Assembly (NCBI RefSeq): GCF_003634315.1
Contig: NZ_RBXL01000001.1
Location: 5,436,501-5,500,500 of the forward strand
Direction: 5' to 3'
Source: Thiocapsa rosea
GTDB taxonomy: Bacteria > Pseudomonadota > Gammaproteobacteria > Chromatiales > Chromatiaceae
Length of the DNA: 64,000 bases
Below are positions 8,144 to 17,105 of this stretch, piece after piece. The translations under genes and the position numbers were made by a program. The notes beneath the pieces are model-generated. The model was not told where the DNA came from. It made no database searches and saw only the letters and a list, made by a program, of their open reading frames with translations. Position 1 is the stretch's first letter; each line of letters starts with the position of its first letter.

Positions 8144-9274
8144 ATGTCGACCTTCCCACGTCCGAACCTCGAAGACGCCTTTTGGAGAGCCCTGGAGTCC
8201 GGCAGCCACCTGCTGCTCCCGGGACCCAGGCGCATCGGCAAGACAACGCTCTTGAAGCAGGCGCTCGCTCAGCCCCGCACCGACTTCTTTCCCGTCTATG
8301 TCTTCGTGGAGTCTATCGATTCCGTCGATGAACTGTATCGAAAGCTCCTGTCCTCACTCCTGGATCAGGAATTTGTGGGTAGACTCAGCCGCGCATCCAG
8401 GCGCTTCTCCACCTGGGTCGGACAGATTCGCATCGAGGAGATCGGTTCCAAGGTGCGGTTCGGGGCCGTCGGGCCGTTGGATCACCTCGATGAGTTCATC
8501 CGGTTCTGCCGAACTCTGGAGCTGGACGGGCGCATCCTCCTGATGGTCGACGAGCTCCCTCAGGCAGTGGAGAACACACTGGGCAGCAAATCGGAGCAAG
8601 AGCGACGCGAAGCCATTCGAATGCTCCAGACACTTCGCGACTGCCGCCACGATCCCGCACTCACGGAGCGCATCCAGTTTGTCTTCGCCGGCTCCATCGG
8701 ACTGGAGAACGTCGCGGCGTCCCTCGGTGCAACCAAGCACATCAACGATCTGACGACGGTCCGGATCCCTCCGCTCACCCCGGACGAGGGTCGCGCCTTC
8801 CTAAACGCGGAGCTGACTCGCCTCGGCCTCGCGCACATCCCACAGCAAGTACGCGAGCACCTGCTCGGGCGGATCGGGTGGGATTGGCTGATACCCATCT
8901 TCATCAAGCGCCTCGCCGAGGAGCTGCCTCCCGATGCCTCAACTCCGGATGCGGTGGATCAGGCATTCACGACGCTGCTGACCCACCAGAACCTGTTCGA
9001 GCACTGGTACGGCCGGCTGCGAATGACCCTGGATCCCGGGGAGCTTCAGCTCGTCAAAGCAATGCTCGGCTACGCCGCAGACCCGCGCAACAACGGTATT
9101 CACAGCCGATCCTTGACCAACCTCGCGGTGGAGCATGGGCTCCTGGAGCATCAGGTCGATCTCGTCGGCATCCTCAAGCACGACGGCTATCTCAACAACC
9201 AGGAAGATCCGGCACGTTATCGCTTCAACTCGCCTGTGATCCGGGAATGGTGGTGGCGCAACGTCGCCAATTGA
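8144..9274 (+). CDS. P-loop ATPase of the archaeal-ATPase/STAND type, first gene of a pair
   Basis: A 376-aa protein with Walker A GPRRIGKT (27-34) and Walker B ILLMVDELPQ (131-140). A FAGSIGLENV sensor-like strand follows, then a helical region LTPDEGRAFLNAEL and a C-terminal winged-helix-like module (about 300-376) ending in RYRFNSPVIREWWWR. This order is typical of archaeal-ATPase (PF01637-like) proteins, relatives of STAND NTPases that use nucleotide-dependent switching. The start is the ATG 36 bp after the -10 element. The second ATPase begins 19 bp downstream, so the two are very probably one operon. Cellular role is unknown. Confidence 0.8.
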   Translation: MSTFPRPNLEDAFWRALESGSHLLLPGPRRIGKTTLLKQALAQPRTDFFPVYVFVESIDSVDELYRKLLSSLLDQEFVGRLSRASRRFSTWVGQIRIEEIGSKVRFGAVGPLDHLDEFIRFCRTLELDGRILLMVDELPQAVENTLGSKSEQERREAIRMLQTLRDCRHDPALTERIQFVFAGSIGLENVAASLGATKHINDLTTVRIPPLTPDEGRAFLNAELTRLGLAHIPQQVREHLLGRIGWDWLIPIFIKRLAEELPPDASTPDAVDQAFTTLLTHQNLFEHWYGRLRMTLDPGELQLVKAMLGYAADPRNNGIHSRSLTNLAVEHGLLEHQVDLVGILKHDGYLNNQEDPARYRFNSPVIREWWWRNVAN

Positions 9275-9293
9275 CGGCAGGCGGGTAAGTGCG

Positions 9294-11444
9294 ATGAACG
9301 AGACACTGGGTGGGATCTACAACCCACAGGCGATCCCGGAAAACGAATTTCTGGGCCGCTATTCCGTCCGTCTGGAGCTGACGGATAAGCTCCTGCGCAT
9401 GATTCTGGCCAGCGGAGCGGAGGACGACCCGGAGCACACGATCGTCCAAGGCCAACGAGGACAGGGCAAGAGCAGCCTGTTGCGCCGCATCCAGATCGCG
9501 CTCCGGGACAACCAAGAAACGTGCGACTGGCTGATCCCGCTGTTGTTCAGGGAGGAGCTCTACGGTGTCACCAGCCTCTGCCGACTCTGGGAGGAGGCGG
9601 CAACCCTGCTCTGCGGCAGACCGGGCTTCGAAGGACTTCCGGATGCGATCGAGTCCGTCTGGGAAACGCCCCACTACGAGAAGGACTGTTACCTCATGCT
9701 GGACCGCGCCCTAGCCGACCAAGGCGTGCGACTGGTCCTGTTGATCGACAATATCGGCGACCTGTTCGGCAAACTCAAACGCCCGGAGCAGCAGCGCCTG
9801 CGGGAGATCCTACACACCACCAAACGTATCCAGATCGTCGGCGCATCGACCGCGATGCTGGAGCAGCACTACGACCACGGCGCGCCCTTCTACCAATTCT
9901 TCCGCGAGATCAATCTCCCCGGCCTCTCCGGGGAGGAGGCTCTGACCCTGCTGAGGCACCTGGGCACCCCGGAGCAGCAGGCGCGAATGGAAGAGGTCAT
10001 TTCGCAAACCCCGGAGCGGATCGAGACCCTGAGACGGCTTACCGCCGGCGTCCCGCGCACCCTCGTGCTGCTGTTCGAGATCCTGCTCGACCGGGATGGA
10101 AACGCATTCCGCGACCTTGAACTCCTGCTCGACCGAGTCACACCGCTGTACAAGCATCGGATGGACGACCTGCCGACGCAGCAGCAGGCCATCGTCGACG
10201 CGGTTGCCCTGGGATGGGATGCGCTGTCCACCGGGGAGATCGCTCGCGCCACGCGCCTCCCCAGCAAGCAGGTCGCGGCCCAGCTCAAACAGTTGGAGCG
10301 TTCCAACGTCATCCACCGCGAACCCACCAGCACCAAGAACAACCTCTACCGGCTCGCCGAGCGTTTCTTCAACATCTGGTACCTGATGCGCCACGGGCGG
10401 CCCGGCGATCGACGCCGGGCGCTGTGGCTTGTGCGGTTTCTGGAGATCTGGTGCTCACCGGATGACCTGCGCGAGCGTGCTTTTGGACACCTCGCCATGC
10501 TCGCCGACGCGCTCCTCGCCCCGGAGCACGCCTGGTTCATGACCGAGGCACTACGTGGGGCGGGTTTGGACCTGGATACCGAGGATCGGTTGGTGAAGGC
10601 GACTCGGGAGTACCTACCCGAAGACCTACGGGGTCACCTCGGGCCATCCATCGCTGAGTTGGTCGAAGAACGAGAAAGCGATCTTCCCTCGGACTTTCGC
10701 CCGCTCTTTGACAGAGAACGTATGGCAGCGATGGACCGGCCCGAGCTAATCGAATACGTCACGAATGCAAGCAAGCTGCTTGACGAAATCGTATCGACTA
10801 TGACAGCCATTGTAACTCCGATGTTAGGTCACCTTGAGCGCGGGGATCTTGACGCAGAGTCGGCTCACTTGGAAATGCTTGAAGATCTAGTAGCACCTGA
10901 GAGGTACGACATATATCCAGGCATTGTTGAGTTCCGGAAGTGGATGGTTAGACGAACAGCGGATATTCGGAACTCGATCCTTGAGCTGAACTCGATGCTG
11001 AGAAAGTTCTCGATCAGGGATACGGTGCTCGCACTAGCCATGTTGCGCGTCTGGGGTCAGGAATTCACCGAGGCATTCGAAATGCTGGAATCGAGGCTTG
11101 CGAGCTTGGATCTAGACGCAGAAGCATCCGTCATCACCCTTCTTCTGACACTTCTTCTCGCCGCCGAGCAAACCGCCTACGTCCGTCGGCTGTTCGAAGA
11201 CGAAGCGTTCGCCGCGTACCGTTTCAAGGATCGATTCAAACCTCATTATTTCGCCCTCCTCGCGGAACTCGGCGAATCCAGAGCAGACGACTTCAAGCGG
11301 ATGGGGCCCGAGCTTGCCCAGACCGTGGAAGAGATTCGCGCAAACGTCGTTCAGTGGCGCAAATCCATGGATAGGCCGCCGGACCAGCCCGTAAAGGTTC
11401 CCCGTCTCGAGAAAACCGGAAACGACAAACAACCGAGCTTGTGA
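9294..11444 (+). CDS. large P-loop ATPase with winged helix and unknown C-terminal half, second gene of the pair
   Basis: A 716-aa protein. The N-terminal NTPase has Walker A GQRGQGKSS (53-61) and Walker B VRLVLLIDN (145-153). A winged-helix domain follows at about 293-355 (LSTGEIARATRLPSKQVAAQLKQL). A YRLAERFFNIWYLMR motif is typical of archaeal-ATPase families. Residues from about 370 to 716 are helical and match no domain I know; they may be a repeat-type sensor. From about position 10640 the DNA is visibly less GC-rich, with rarer codons such as CTA and ATA, unlike the N-terminal half. This suggests a separately acquired C-terminal domain. Function is unknown; a stress or defence NTPase pair is one possibility. 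Confidence 0.8.
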   Translation: MNETLGGIYNPQAIPENEFLGRYSVRLELTDKLLRMILASGAEDDPEHTIVQGQRGQGKSSLLRRIQIALRDNQETCDWLIPLLFREELYGVTSLCRLWEEAATLLCGRPGFEGLPDAIESVWETPHYEKDCYLMLDRALADQGVRLVLLIDNIGDLFGKLKRPEQQRLREILHTTKRIQIVGASTAMLEQHYDHGAPFYQFFREINLPGLSGEEALTLLRHLGTPEQQARMEEVISQTPERIETLRRLTAGVPRTLVLLFEILLDRDGNAFRDLELLLDRVTPLYKHRMDDLPTQQQAIVDAVALGWDALSTGEIARATRLPSKQVAAQLKQLERSNVIHREPTSTKNNLYRLAERFFNIWYLMRHGRPGDRRRALWLVRFLEIWCSPDDLRERAFGHLAMLADALLAPEHAWFMTEALRGAGLDLDTEDRLVKATREYLPEDLRGHLGPSIAELVEERESDLPSDFRPLFDRERMAAMDRPELIEYVTNASKLLDEIVSTMTAIVTPMLGHLERGDLDAESAHLEMLEDLVAPERYDIYPGIVEFRKWMVRRTADIRNSILELNSMLRKFSIRDTVLALAMLRVWGQEFTEAFEMLESRLASLDLDAEASVITLLLTLLLAAEQTAYVRRLFEDEAFAAYRFKDRFKPHYFALLAELGESRADDFKRMGPELAQTVEEIRANVVQWRKSMDRPPDQPVKVPRLEKTGNDKQPSL

Positions 11445-11560
11445 AACCGGGTTGGCTTGAAGCGGGAGCGCGTGATCGAGCCTCGCCACTTTCACTTTCT
11501 TTCTGTTTCCCCCGCCCTGACGCCGACTGCAACGCCCGGCGAGCTAATGCCTGCTCGCGC

Positions 11561-11992
11561 TCAATGCACGCGATAGGCGCTATGACAGGCCACGCACTGT
11601 CCCATCACCTCCGAGAGTCCGGCGAAGGCCGAGGCCAGATCGTCGCTGACTTCGGCGTCGCGGGCCGCGAGCGCGAAGCGGCTCGCGGCTCGATGCATGG
11701 CGCTGCCGATCGCCCGCATGCCTTCCGGCATATGCGGGGCCATGTGGTGCGCACCGTGGATGCGCATGGCCGTCATCCCGAGTCGCTCCTCTGCCATCTC
11801 GGCCGCCTCCTCGTAGCGGCCGTCGGCGAGCGATCGGGTGATCTGCTCGATGGCGAGCAGATGGTCGCGCATGTTCGCCAGCATGTGCTCGCTCATCGGG
11901 GGCGGGAGCTCCACGAGCTGTCGCGCGTCGCTGTCCGCCTCGACGGCGAAGGCCCGCAGCAGCAGGGCGAGGAATAGTGGCGCGATGGGCAT
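11561..11992 (-). CDS. cytochrome c'-like exported heme protein
   Basis: A 143-aa protein starting at MPIAPLFLALLLRAFA, a short signal peptide. A helical body rich in Met and His follows, and a C-terminal heme-attachment site CVACH at 133-137 followed by SAYR. A single CxxCH near the C-terminus followed by a Tyr-Arg pair is the hallmark of the four-helix-bundle cytochrome c' family. These periplasmic proteins bind NO/CO or buffer electrons and are abundant in purple bacteria. The frame is open upstream to 12271, but GGAAGAC precedes the ATG at 11992. The many Met/His residues (HGAHHMAPHMPEGM) are unusual and could bind metal. Confidence 0.78.
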   Translation of the reverse strand: MPIAPLFLALLLRAFAVEADSDARQLVELPPPMSEHMLANMRDHLLAIEQITRSLADGRYEEAAEMAEERLGMTAMRIHGAHHMAPHMPEGMRAIGSAMHRAASRFALAARDAEVSDDLASAFAGLSEVMGQCVACHSAYRVH

Positions 11993-12107
11993 ACCGGTGT
12001 CTTCCGTCGAAGGCGTTGAGGGTGCTGCATGCTGGATCGGGCGGGTCGAATCAGCGAAGCGCGGCGTAAACCTGCTGTCGATGTGCATCGCTCGGCGCAA
12101 CCCGAGC

Positions 12108-12530
12108 TTAATCGTGATCCGACGGAGCACGCCGCATACGCTTGCTGCTGGATTGCTTGCGCTTGGTCTCCAGGCGTCGCTCGGTCGAAGTCCGCGTGGG
12201 TCGGGTCGCGATGCGCGCTTTCGGCCGCACGGCCGCCTGTGCGATGAGGGCGGCGAGACGCGCTCGGGCATCGGCTCGATTGCGCTCGCGGGTGCGGTAG
12301 CGGTGTGCCTCGATCATCAAGACGCCGTCGGAATCGATCCGCCGTCCGCCGAGGCGCGTCAGACGCTCGCGCACGTCATCGGGTAGCGACGGCGAGCGCG
12401 CGACATCGAACCGCAACTGGACGGCCGTCTCGACCTTGTTGACGTTTTGACCGCCGGGTCCGGGCGAACGGATGAACCGTTCGCTCAGCTCGGTCTCGTC
12501 GATGCGGATACGGTTGGAGATCTGCAACAT
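12108..12530 (-). CDS. arfB: alternative ribosome-rescue factor B (peptidyl-tRNA hydrolase ArfB/YaeJ)
   Basis: A 140-aa release-factor-like protein that frees stalled ribosomes lacking a codon in the A site. The catalytic GGQ is at residues 26-28 (SPGPGGQNVNK), followed by the conserved core with LPDDVRERLTRL and a long Arg/Lys-rich C-terminal tail (about 105-138) that enters the mRNA channel. Length equals E. coli YaeJ. The ATG at 12530 lies 11 bp from a TATACCGAGCG motif (minus-strand CGCTCGGTATA) shared with purL and asnB. Confidence 0.95.
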   Translation of the reverse strand: MLQISNRIRIDETELSERFIRSPGPGGQNVNKVETAVQLRFDVARSPSLPDDVRERLTRLGGRRIDSDGVLMIEAHRYRTRERNRADARARLAALIAQAAVRPKARIATRPTRTSTERRLETKRKQSSSKRMRRAPSDHD

Positions 12531-12540
12531 GATGCGATTC

Positions 12541-12606
12541 TATACCGAGCGTACGTGGCGCGGAGCGCCAGGAGATGCGTGACACCGCAGGAGCGGTGTC
12601 ACGAGC
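12541..12606 (+). repeat. GTGACACCGC-type hairpin repeat, copy 1
   Basis: A stem GTGGCGCGGAGCGCCA is followed by GCGTGACACCGC...GCGGTGTCACGAG (about 12577-12605). The same two-stem layout recurs at 34981-35026 and, inverted, at 61558-61612. Confidence 0.7.
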
Positions 12607-12703
12607 GCGCCAGTGGGTTCTGTGGTCGGTCTCATGAGACCCTGCCCCGCGGGAGCTGCGTCACGAACCGGAAGTCGGACGAGGGTGCCTCCGCGGTGGG
12701 CCT

Positions 12704-12790
12704 TAAACCGTGCCAGCGCCGACAGTTGTCGGAGCTGGCACGGCCAAGCCAATCCAACAAAAGACGCATACCGCTCGGGGCGCGGTTTAA
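12704..12790 (-). repeat. TAAACCGCG-type inverted repeat overlapping the purL stop codon
   Basis: TAAACCGTGCC (12704-12714) pairs with GGCGCGGTTTA (12779-12789). Read on the minus strand the interior closely follows the copies at 113-197 and 60258-60346 (GGTATGCGT, TTGGCC, GCCAGC...GCTGGCGC-like segments). The purL TAA stop is supplied by the end of this repeat. Confidence 0.8.
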
Positions 12791-15700
12791 TCCACCCAAA
12801 CACGCGCATTGCGGAATAGACGCATCCAGGGGCCGTCCGTGCCCCACTCATCCGGGTGCCACGAATTCTGAACGGACCGGAAGACGCGCTCCGGGTGGGG
12901 CATCATGATGGTGACGCGCCCGTCGAGCGTGGTCAGGCCGGCGATGCCCTCGGGCGAGCCGTTGGGGTTGGCGGGATAACGCTCGGCGACCCGGCCGTCG
13001 TTTTCGATGTAGCGCGTCGCCACGCAGGACCGCGCCGCGGCGAGATGCTCGGCATCGCGGAACTCGGCCCGACCTTCACCATGCGCCACCGCGATCGGCA
13101 TGCGTGAGCCGGCCATCCCGGCAAGCAGGAGCGACGGCGTCTCCCGAACCTCAAGCATCAGGGTGCGGGCCTCGAACTGCTCGGAGCGGTTGCGCACGAA
13201 ATGCGGCCAGTGGTCCGCGCCCGGTATCAGCTCGCGCAGGTTGGAGAGCATCTGGCAGCCGTTGCAGATGCCGAGCGTGAAGGTGTCGCGCCGCGCGAAG
13301 AAGGCTTGGAATTGATCGCGTGCGCGCGGGTTGAAGAGGATCGATTTGGCCCATCCCTCCCCTGCCCCGAGCACGTCGCCGTAGGAGAAGCCACCGCAGG
13401 CGGCGAGACCGCGGAAGCGCGAGAGGTCGACGCGCCCGGCCATGATGTCCGATAGGTGCACGTCCACGCACTCGAAGCCCGCCGCATGGAATGCCGCGGC
13501 CATCTCGACCTGTCCGTTCACGCCCTGCTCGCGCAGGATGGCGATCGGCGGACGGGCGCCGCGCTCGACATAGGGCGCGGTCAGGTCGTCGTCCGGATCG
13601 AAGGTCAGCTCGGCATGCAGACCGGGATCCGGTTCGGCGATGCGCGCATAGGCCTCGGCCGCGCACGCGGGGTTGTCGCGCAGCGATTGCATCCGGAAGC
13701 TCGTCTCAGACCAGACCTGCTGCAGCTCCGCCCGACTGGCCGCGAAGAGCGGACAACAGCGGCGACAGACGCGGATCTGGTCGCTATCGTCGAGCATGCC
13801 GATCACCGGGCTGTACTCGGCCAGACCGTGATACTCGAGGATCTGCAGCACGTCGTCCGTCTCGGTGTGACGCACCTGAATCACGGCGCCCAGCTCCTCG
13901 CTGAAGAGGGCCGAGAGGTCATCGGGGCCGACCGCGGCCAGATCCACGTCGATCCCGCAACGCCCGGCAAAGGCCATCTCGCAGAGCGTGGCGATGAGTC
14001 CACCGTCTGAGCGGTCATGGTAGGCGAGGATCAGCTCCTCCTCCTGAAGCTCCTGGATGGCGGCGAAGAAGCGCTTGAGCAGGTCCGGCGAATCCAGGTC
14101 CGGCCCGACATCCCCGAGCTGGCCGTAGACCTGCGCGAGCGCCGACCCGCCGAGACGGTTCCGACCCTGGCCCAGATCGATCAGGATGAGGTCGGTATCG
14201 CCCTGATCGGTCCGCAGTTGCGGTGTGAGCGTCGCGCGCACGTCGAGCACCGGGGCAAAGGCGGAGACGATCAACGAGAGCGGCGCGGACATCTCGTGAC
14301 GCACACCTGCCGCACCCTCCCAGACCGTCTTCATGCTCATCGAGTCCTTACCGACCGGGATGGCAATCCCGAGTGCCGGGCAGAGCTCCAGACCGACGGC
14401 GCGGACGGTGGCGTAGAGCCGAGCATCCTCGCGCGGATCGCCGGCGGCGGCCATCCAGTTCGCGGAGAGCTTGATGTCGCCGATCGCCTCGATCCGCGCC
14501 GCAGCGAGGTTGGTAATCGCCTCGCCGACGGCCATGCGTCCGGTGGCCGGGGCATCGAGCAGGGCGAGCGGCGTGCGCTCGCCGATCGCCATCGCCTCGC
14601 CGGTGACGCCGCGATAGTCGCTGATGGTCACGGCGCAGTCGGCGACCGGGATCTGCCAGGGTCCGACCATCTGATCGCGCGCGACCTGCCCCGTGATGCT
14701 GCGATCGCCGATGGTAATCAGGAAGGACTTGTCGGCGACCGTCGGCAGACGCAGCACGCGATCGAGGGCCTCGTGCAGGTCGATGTCGGCGGTACGCAAG
14801 GCCGGGCGCGGCGGGTGCCCAGAGACGGCATCGCGCTCCATCTTGGGCGGCTTGCCGAAGAGCAGCGACATGGGCATGTCGATCGGGGTGTCGCCGAAGT
14901 GCGCGTCACCGAGAAGGAGGTGCTGATCCTCGGTCGCGGTCCCGACGACGGCGTGCGGACACCGCTCGCGCACACAGATTGCCTCGAACTGCTCCAACCG
15001 CTCCGCCGCGACCGCCAGGACATAGCGCTCCTGCGCCTCGTTGCACCAGATCTCCATCGGCGACATGCCCGGATCGGCGTTGGGCACTGCGCGCAGCTCG
15101 AAACGTCCGCCGCGCCCGGCATCATGGACCAGCTCGGGCAGGGCATTGGCCAGCCCGCCGGCGCCGACGTCGTGGATGAAGAGGATGGGATTGTCCTCGC
15201 CGAGCGCCCAACAACGGTCGATGACCTCTTGGCAGCGACGCTGCATCTCGGGGTTGGCGCGCTGCACCGACGCAAAATCGAGGTCCTCGGCCGAGGCGCC
15301 CGAGGCCATGCTCGAGGCCGCCCCGCCGCCGAGCCCGATCAGCATCGCCGGACCGCCGAGCACGATCAGCGGCGTACCGACCGGGAAGCTGTCTTTGGCG
15401 ACATGCTCGGAGCGGATGTTGCCGAGACCGCCGGCGAGCATGATGGGCTTGTGATAGCCGCGCAGCTCGGTCGAGCCGTTCGGTCCGGGGATGGCCTGCT
15501 CGAAGGTGCGGAAATAACCCGTCAGGTTGGGCCTGCCGAACTCGTTGTTGAAGGCGGCGGCGCCGATCGGCCCTTCGAGCATGATGTCGAGCGCGGAGAC
15601 GATACGCCCCGGCTTGCCGTGGTAATCGGCCTCCAGCGGCTCCCAGGGCTGGCGGAACCCAGGAATGCGCAGGTCCGAGACCGAGAAGCCGCAGAGACCG

Positions 15701-16692
15701 GCCTTGGGCTTCGCACCTCGTCCGGTCGCGCCTTCGTCGCGGATCTCTCCTCCCGAGCCGGTCGCCGCACCCGGATCCGGGGCGATCGCGGTCGGGTGGT
15801 TGTGGGTCTCCACCTTCATAAGGATCGCGATCGGCTCCTCATGCTCGCCGTAGATCCCGGTCACGGGGTCGGCGAGGAAGCGGCGCCCGTCCCAGCCCTC
15901 GATGACGGCGGCGTTGTCCTTGTAGGCGGACAGCACGCCCTCGGGCGAGATGTCCGTGGTGTGTCGGATCATCTGGAAGAGCGAGTGCGCCTGCGGCTCG
16001 CCGTCGATGTCCCAGCGGGCGTTGAAGATCTTGTGCCGACAATGTTCCGAGTTGGCCTGGGCGAACATCATCAGCTCGACATCGGTGGGATCGCGCTCAA
16101 GCGCCTCGAAGCTGCCGGCCAGATAGGCGATCTCGTCGGAGGAGAGCGCAAGGCCCAGCTCGCGGTTCGCTTGCGCCAGCGCCGCCTCCGGGTCAGCGCC
16201 GAGCGCGACACGGCGCACCGGACGCGGTTCGGCGTGTGCGAACAGCCGCTGCACATCGGCCAGGTCGAAGAGCGCGACCTGGGTCATGCGGTCGTGCAGG
16301 ATGGCTGCGGCCTGCTCGACGGTCGCCGCGTCGCTCGCGCCGAACTCGCCCGAAAGGTAGTAGGCCGTGCCGCGCTCAAGTCGTTGGATGCCCGCGAGTC
16401 CGCAGTTGTGCGCGATGTCGGTCGCCTTGGACGACCAGGGCGAGAGGGTGCCCGGCCGCGGCACCACCAGCACGAGCCGGCCGACCGGCGCATGGCTCGG
16501 CAAGGCGGGGCCGTAGCGCAGGAGCCGCTCCAGGATCCCGCGCTGATCCTCGGTCAAGTCACCCGCGAGATCCGCGAAGTGGACATACTCCGCATAGACC
16601 TCGATCGGCACGCCGATCTGCTCGCGCAGCCTGCCAGCAAGCTTCTGAAGACGGAACTCGGAAAGGGCGGGGGCACCACGGAGGACGAGCAT
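12787..16692 (-). CDS. purL: phosphoribosylformylglycinamidine synthase (FGAM synthetase, large single-chain form)
   Basis: Fourth step of purine synthesis: FGAR + Gln + ATP to FGAM + Glu. The protein has 1301 aa, against 1295 in E. coli. An N-terminal PurS-like domain is followed by two AIRS-type domains ([31 protein letters not shown]-like [12 protein letters not shown]) and a C-terminal class I amidotransferase with the nucleophile in GICNGCQML and the His/Glu pair in PHPERVFR. The start [14 protein letters not shown] at 16692 gives the family N-terminus although the frame runs open to 17004. All active-site regions are present. Several long antisense frames over this gene are shadows. Confidence 0.97.
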   Translation of the reverse strand: MLVLRGAPALSEFRLQKLAGRLREQIGVPIEVYAEYVHFADLAGDLTEDQRGILERLLRYGPALPSHAPVGRLVLVVPRPGTLSPWSSKATDIAHNCGLAGIQRLERGTAYYLSGEFGASDAATVEQAAAILHDRMTQVALFDLADVQRLFAHAEPRPVRRVALGADPEAALAQANRELGLALSSDEIAYLAGSFEALERDPTDVELMMFAQANSEHCRHKIFNARWDIDGEPQAHSLFQMIRHTTDISPEGVLSAYKDNAAVIEGWDGRRFLADPVTGIYGEHEEPIAILMKVETHNHPTAIAPDPGAATGSGGEIRDEGATGRGAKPKAGLCGFSVSDLRIPGFRQPWEPLEADYHGKPGRIVSALDIMLEGPIGAAAFNNEFGRPNLTGYFRTFEQAIPGPNGSTELRGYHKPIMLAGGLGNIRSEHVAKDSFPVGTPLIVLGGPAMLIGLGGGAASSMASGASAEDLDFASVQRANPEMQRRCQEVIDRCWALGEDNPILFIHDVGAGGLANALPELVHDAGRGGRFELRAVPNADPGMSPMEIWCNEAQERYVLAVAAERLEQFEAICVRERCPHAVVGTATEDQHLLLGDAHFGDTPIDMPMSLLFGKPPKMERDAVSGHPPRPALRTADIDLHEALDRVLRLPTVADKSFLITIGDRSITGQVARDQMVGPWQIPVADCAVTISDYRGVTGEAMAIGERTPLALLDAPATGRMAVGEAITNLAAARIEAIGDIKLSANWMAAAGDPREDARLYATVRAVGLELCPALGIAIPVGKDSMSMKTVWEGAAGVRHEMSAPLSLIVSAFAPVLDVRATLTPQLRTDQGDTDLILIDLGQGRNRLGGSALAQVYGQLGDVGPDLDSPDLLKRFFAAIQELQEEELILAYHDRSDGGLIATLCEMAFAGRCGIDVDLAAVGPDDLSALFSEELGAVIQVRHTETDDVLQILEYHGLAEYSPVIGMLDDSDQIRVCRRCCPLFAASRAELQQVWSETSFRMQSLRDNPACAAEAYARIAEPDPGLHAELTFDPDDDLTAPYVERGARPPIAILREQGVNGQVEMAAAFHAAGFECVDVHLSDIMAGRVDLSRFRGLAACGGFSYGDVLGAGEGWAKSILFNPRARDQFQAFFARRDTFTLGICNGCQMLSNLRELIPGADHWPHFVRNRSEQFEARTLMLEVRETPSLLLAGMAGSRMPIAVAHGEGRAEFRDAEHLAAARSCVATRYIENDGRVAERYPANPNGSPEGIAGLTTLDGRVTIMMPHPERVFRSVQNSWHPDEWGTDGPWMRLFRNARVWVD

Positions 16693-16731
16693 GGGAGATG
16701 ACTCTGTGTTCGGGCTCTTGAACCGACATGA

Positions 16732-16898
16732 TATACCGAGCGCACGCGGATTTTTCGCCGCATTGCACGCCCCGCGCACGCCGGGCCGGCGTTGCGCCTC
16801 CTCGCCGTAGGGGCCGCTACGCCTCGTCGGCGCGCCTTGTCCCAACGCGCGCGGGACGCACCCTGCTGACCGAAAAACCCACGTGCGCCCGGTATACT
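16732..16898. promoter_or_regulatory. Inverted pair of a 28-bp motif in the purL / Mur-ligase divergent region
   Basis: A 28-bp motif containing CGTGCGCTCGGTATA is read on the minus strand at 16759-16732, ahead of purL. A 23/28 match is read on the plus strand at about 16869-16896, ahead of the Mur ligase (CGTGCGCCCGGTATACT). Each ends in a TATAnT-like -10 hexamer. The core also precedes asnB (21904-21918) and arfB (12541-12555), both on the minus strand. It may be a promoter class or regulator site; a dispersed repeat is the alternative. Confidence 0.45.
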
Positions 16899-17105
16899 TG
16901 CGATCCGAGGCCGGGGCTCGGAGGAGCAGGCGCGACCGGGCGATCGAAGCCGAATAGCCACAGCCGGGCAATCCTTGACCGGCTACGAATCCGCCGTGAG
17001 CCACCCGCGGGTTAAGGCACGCGCGAACAGCTTATCCACACGAGCGGCCACAGGGGTTGGGGGTAAAGTATCATTCCGATCCTCTCTGCATCCGACCCGA
17101 ACGCC

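Noticed and set aside
12704-12790. Intrinsic terminator of purL
   Set aside because: The repeat pairs well, but no T-run follows on the minus strand and the sequence belongs to a dispersed family; only the copy at 4482-4577 is followed by a T-run.
14017-16701. 894-codon open frame on the plus strand opposite purL
   Set aside because: It is the antisense shadow of a highly conserved, GC-rich purL; the translation is Arg/Gly/Asp-rich with no domain.
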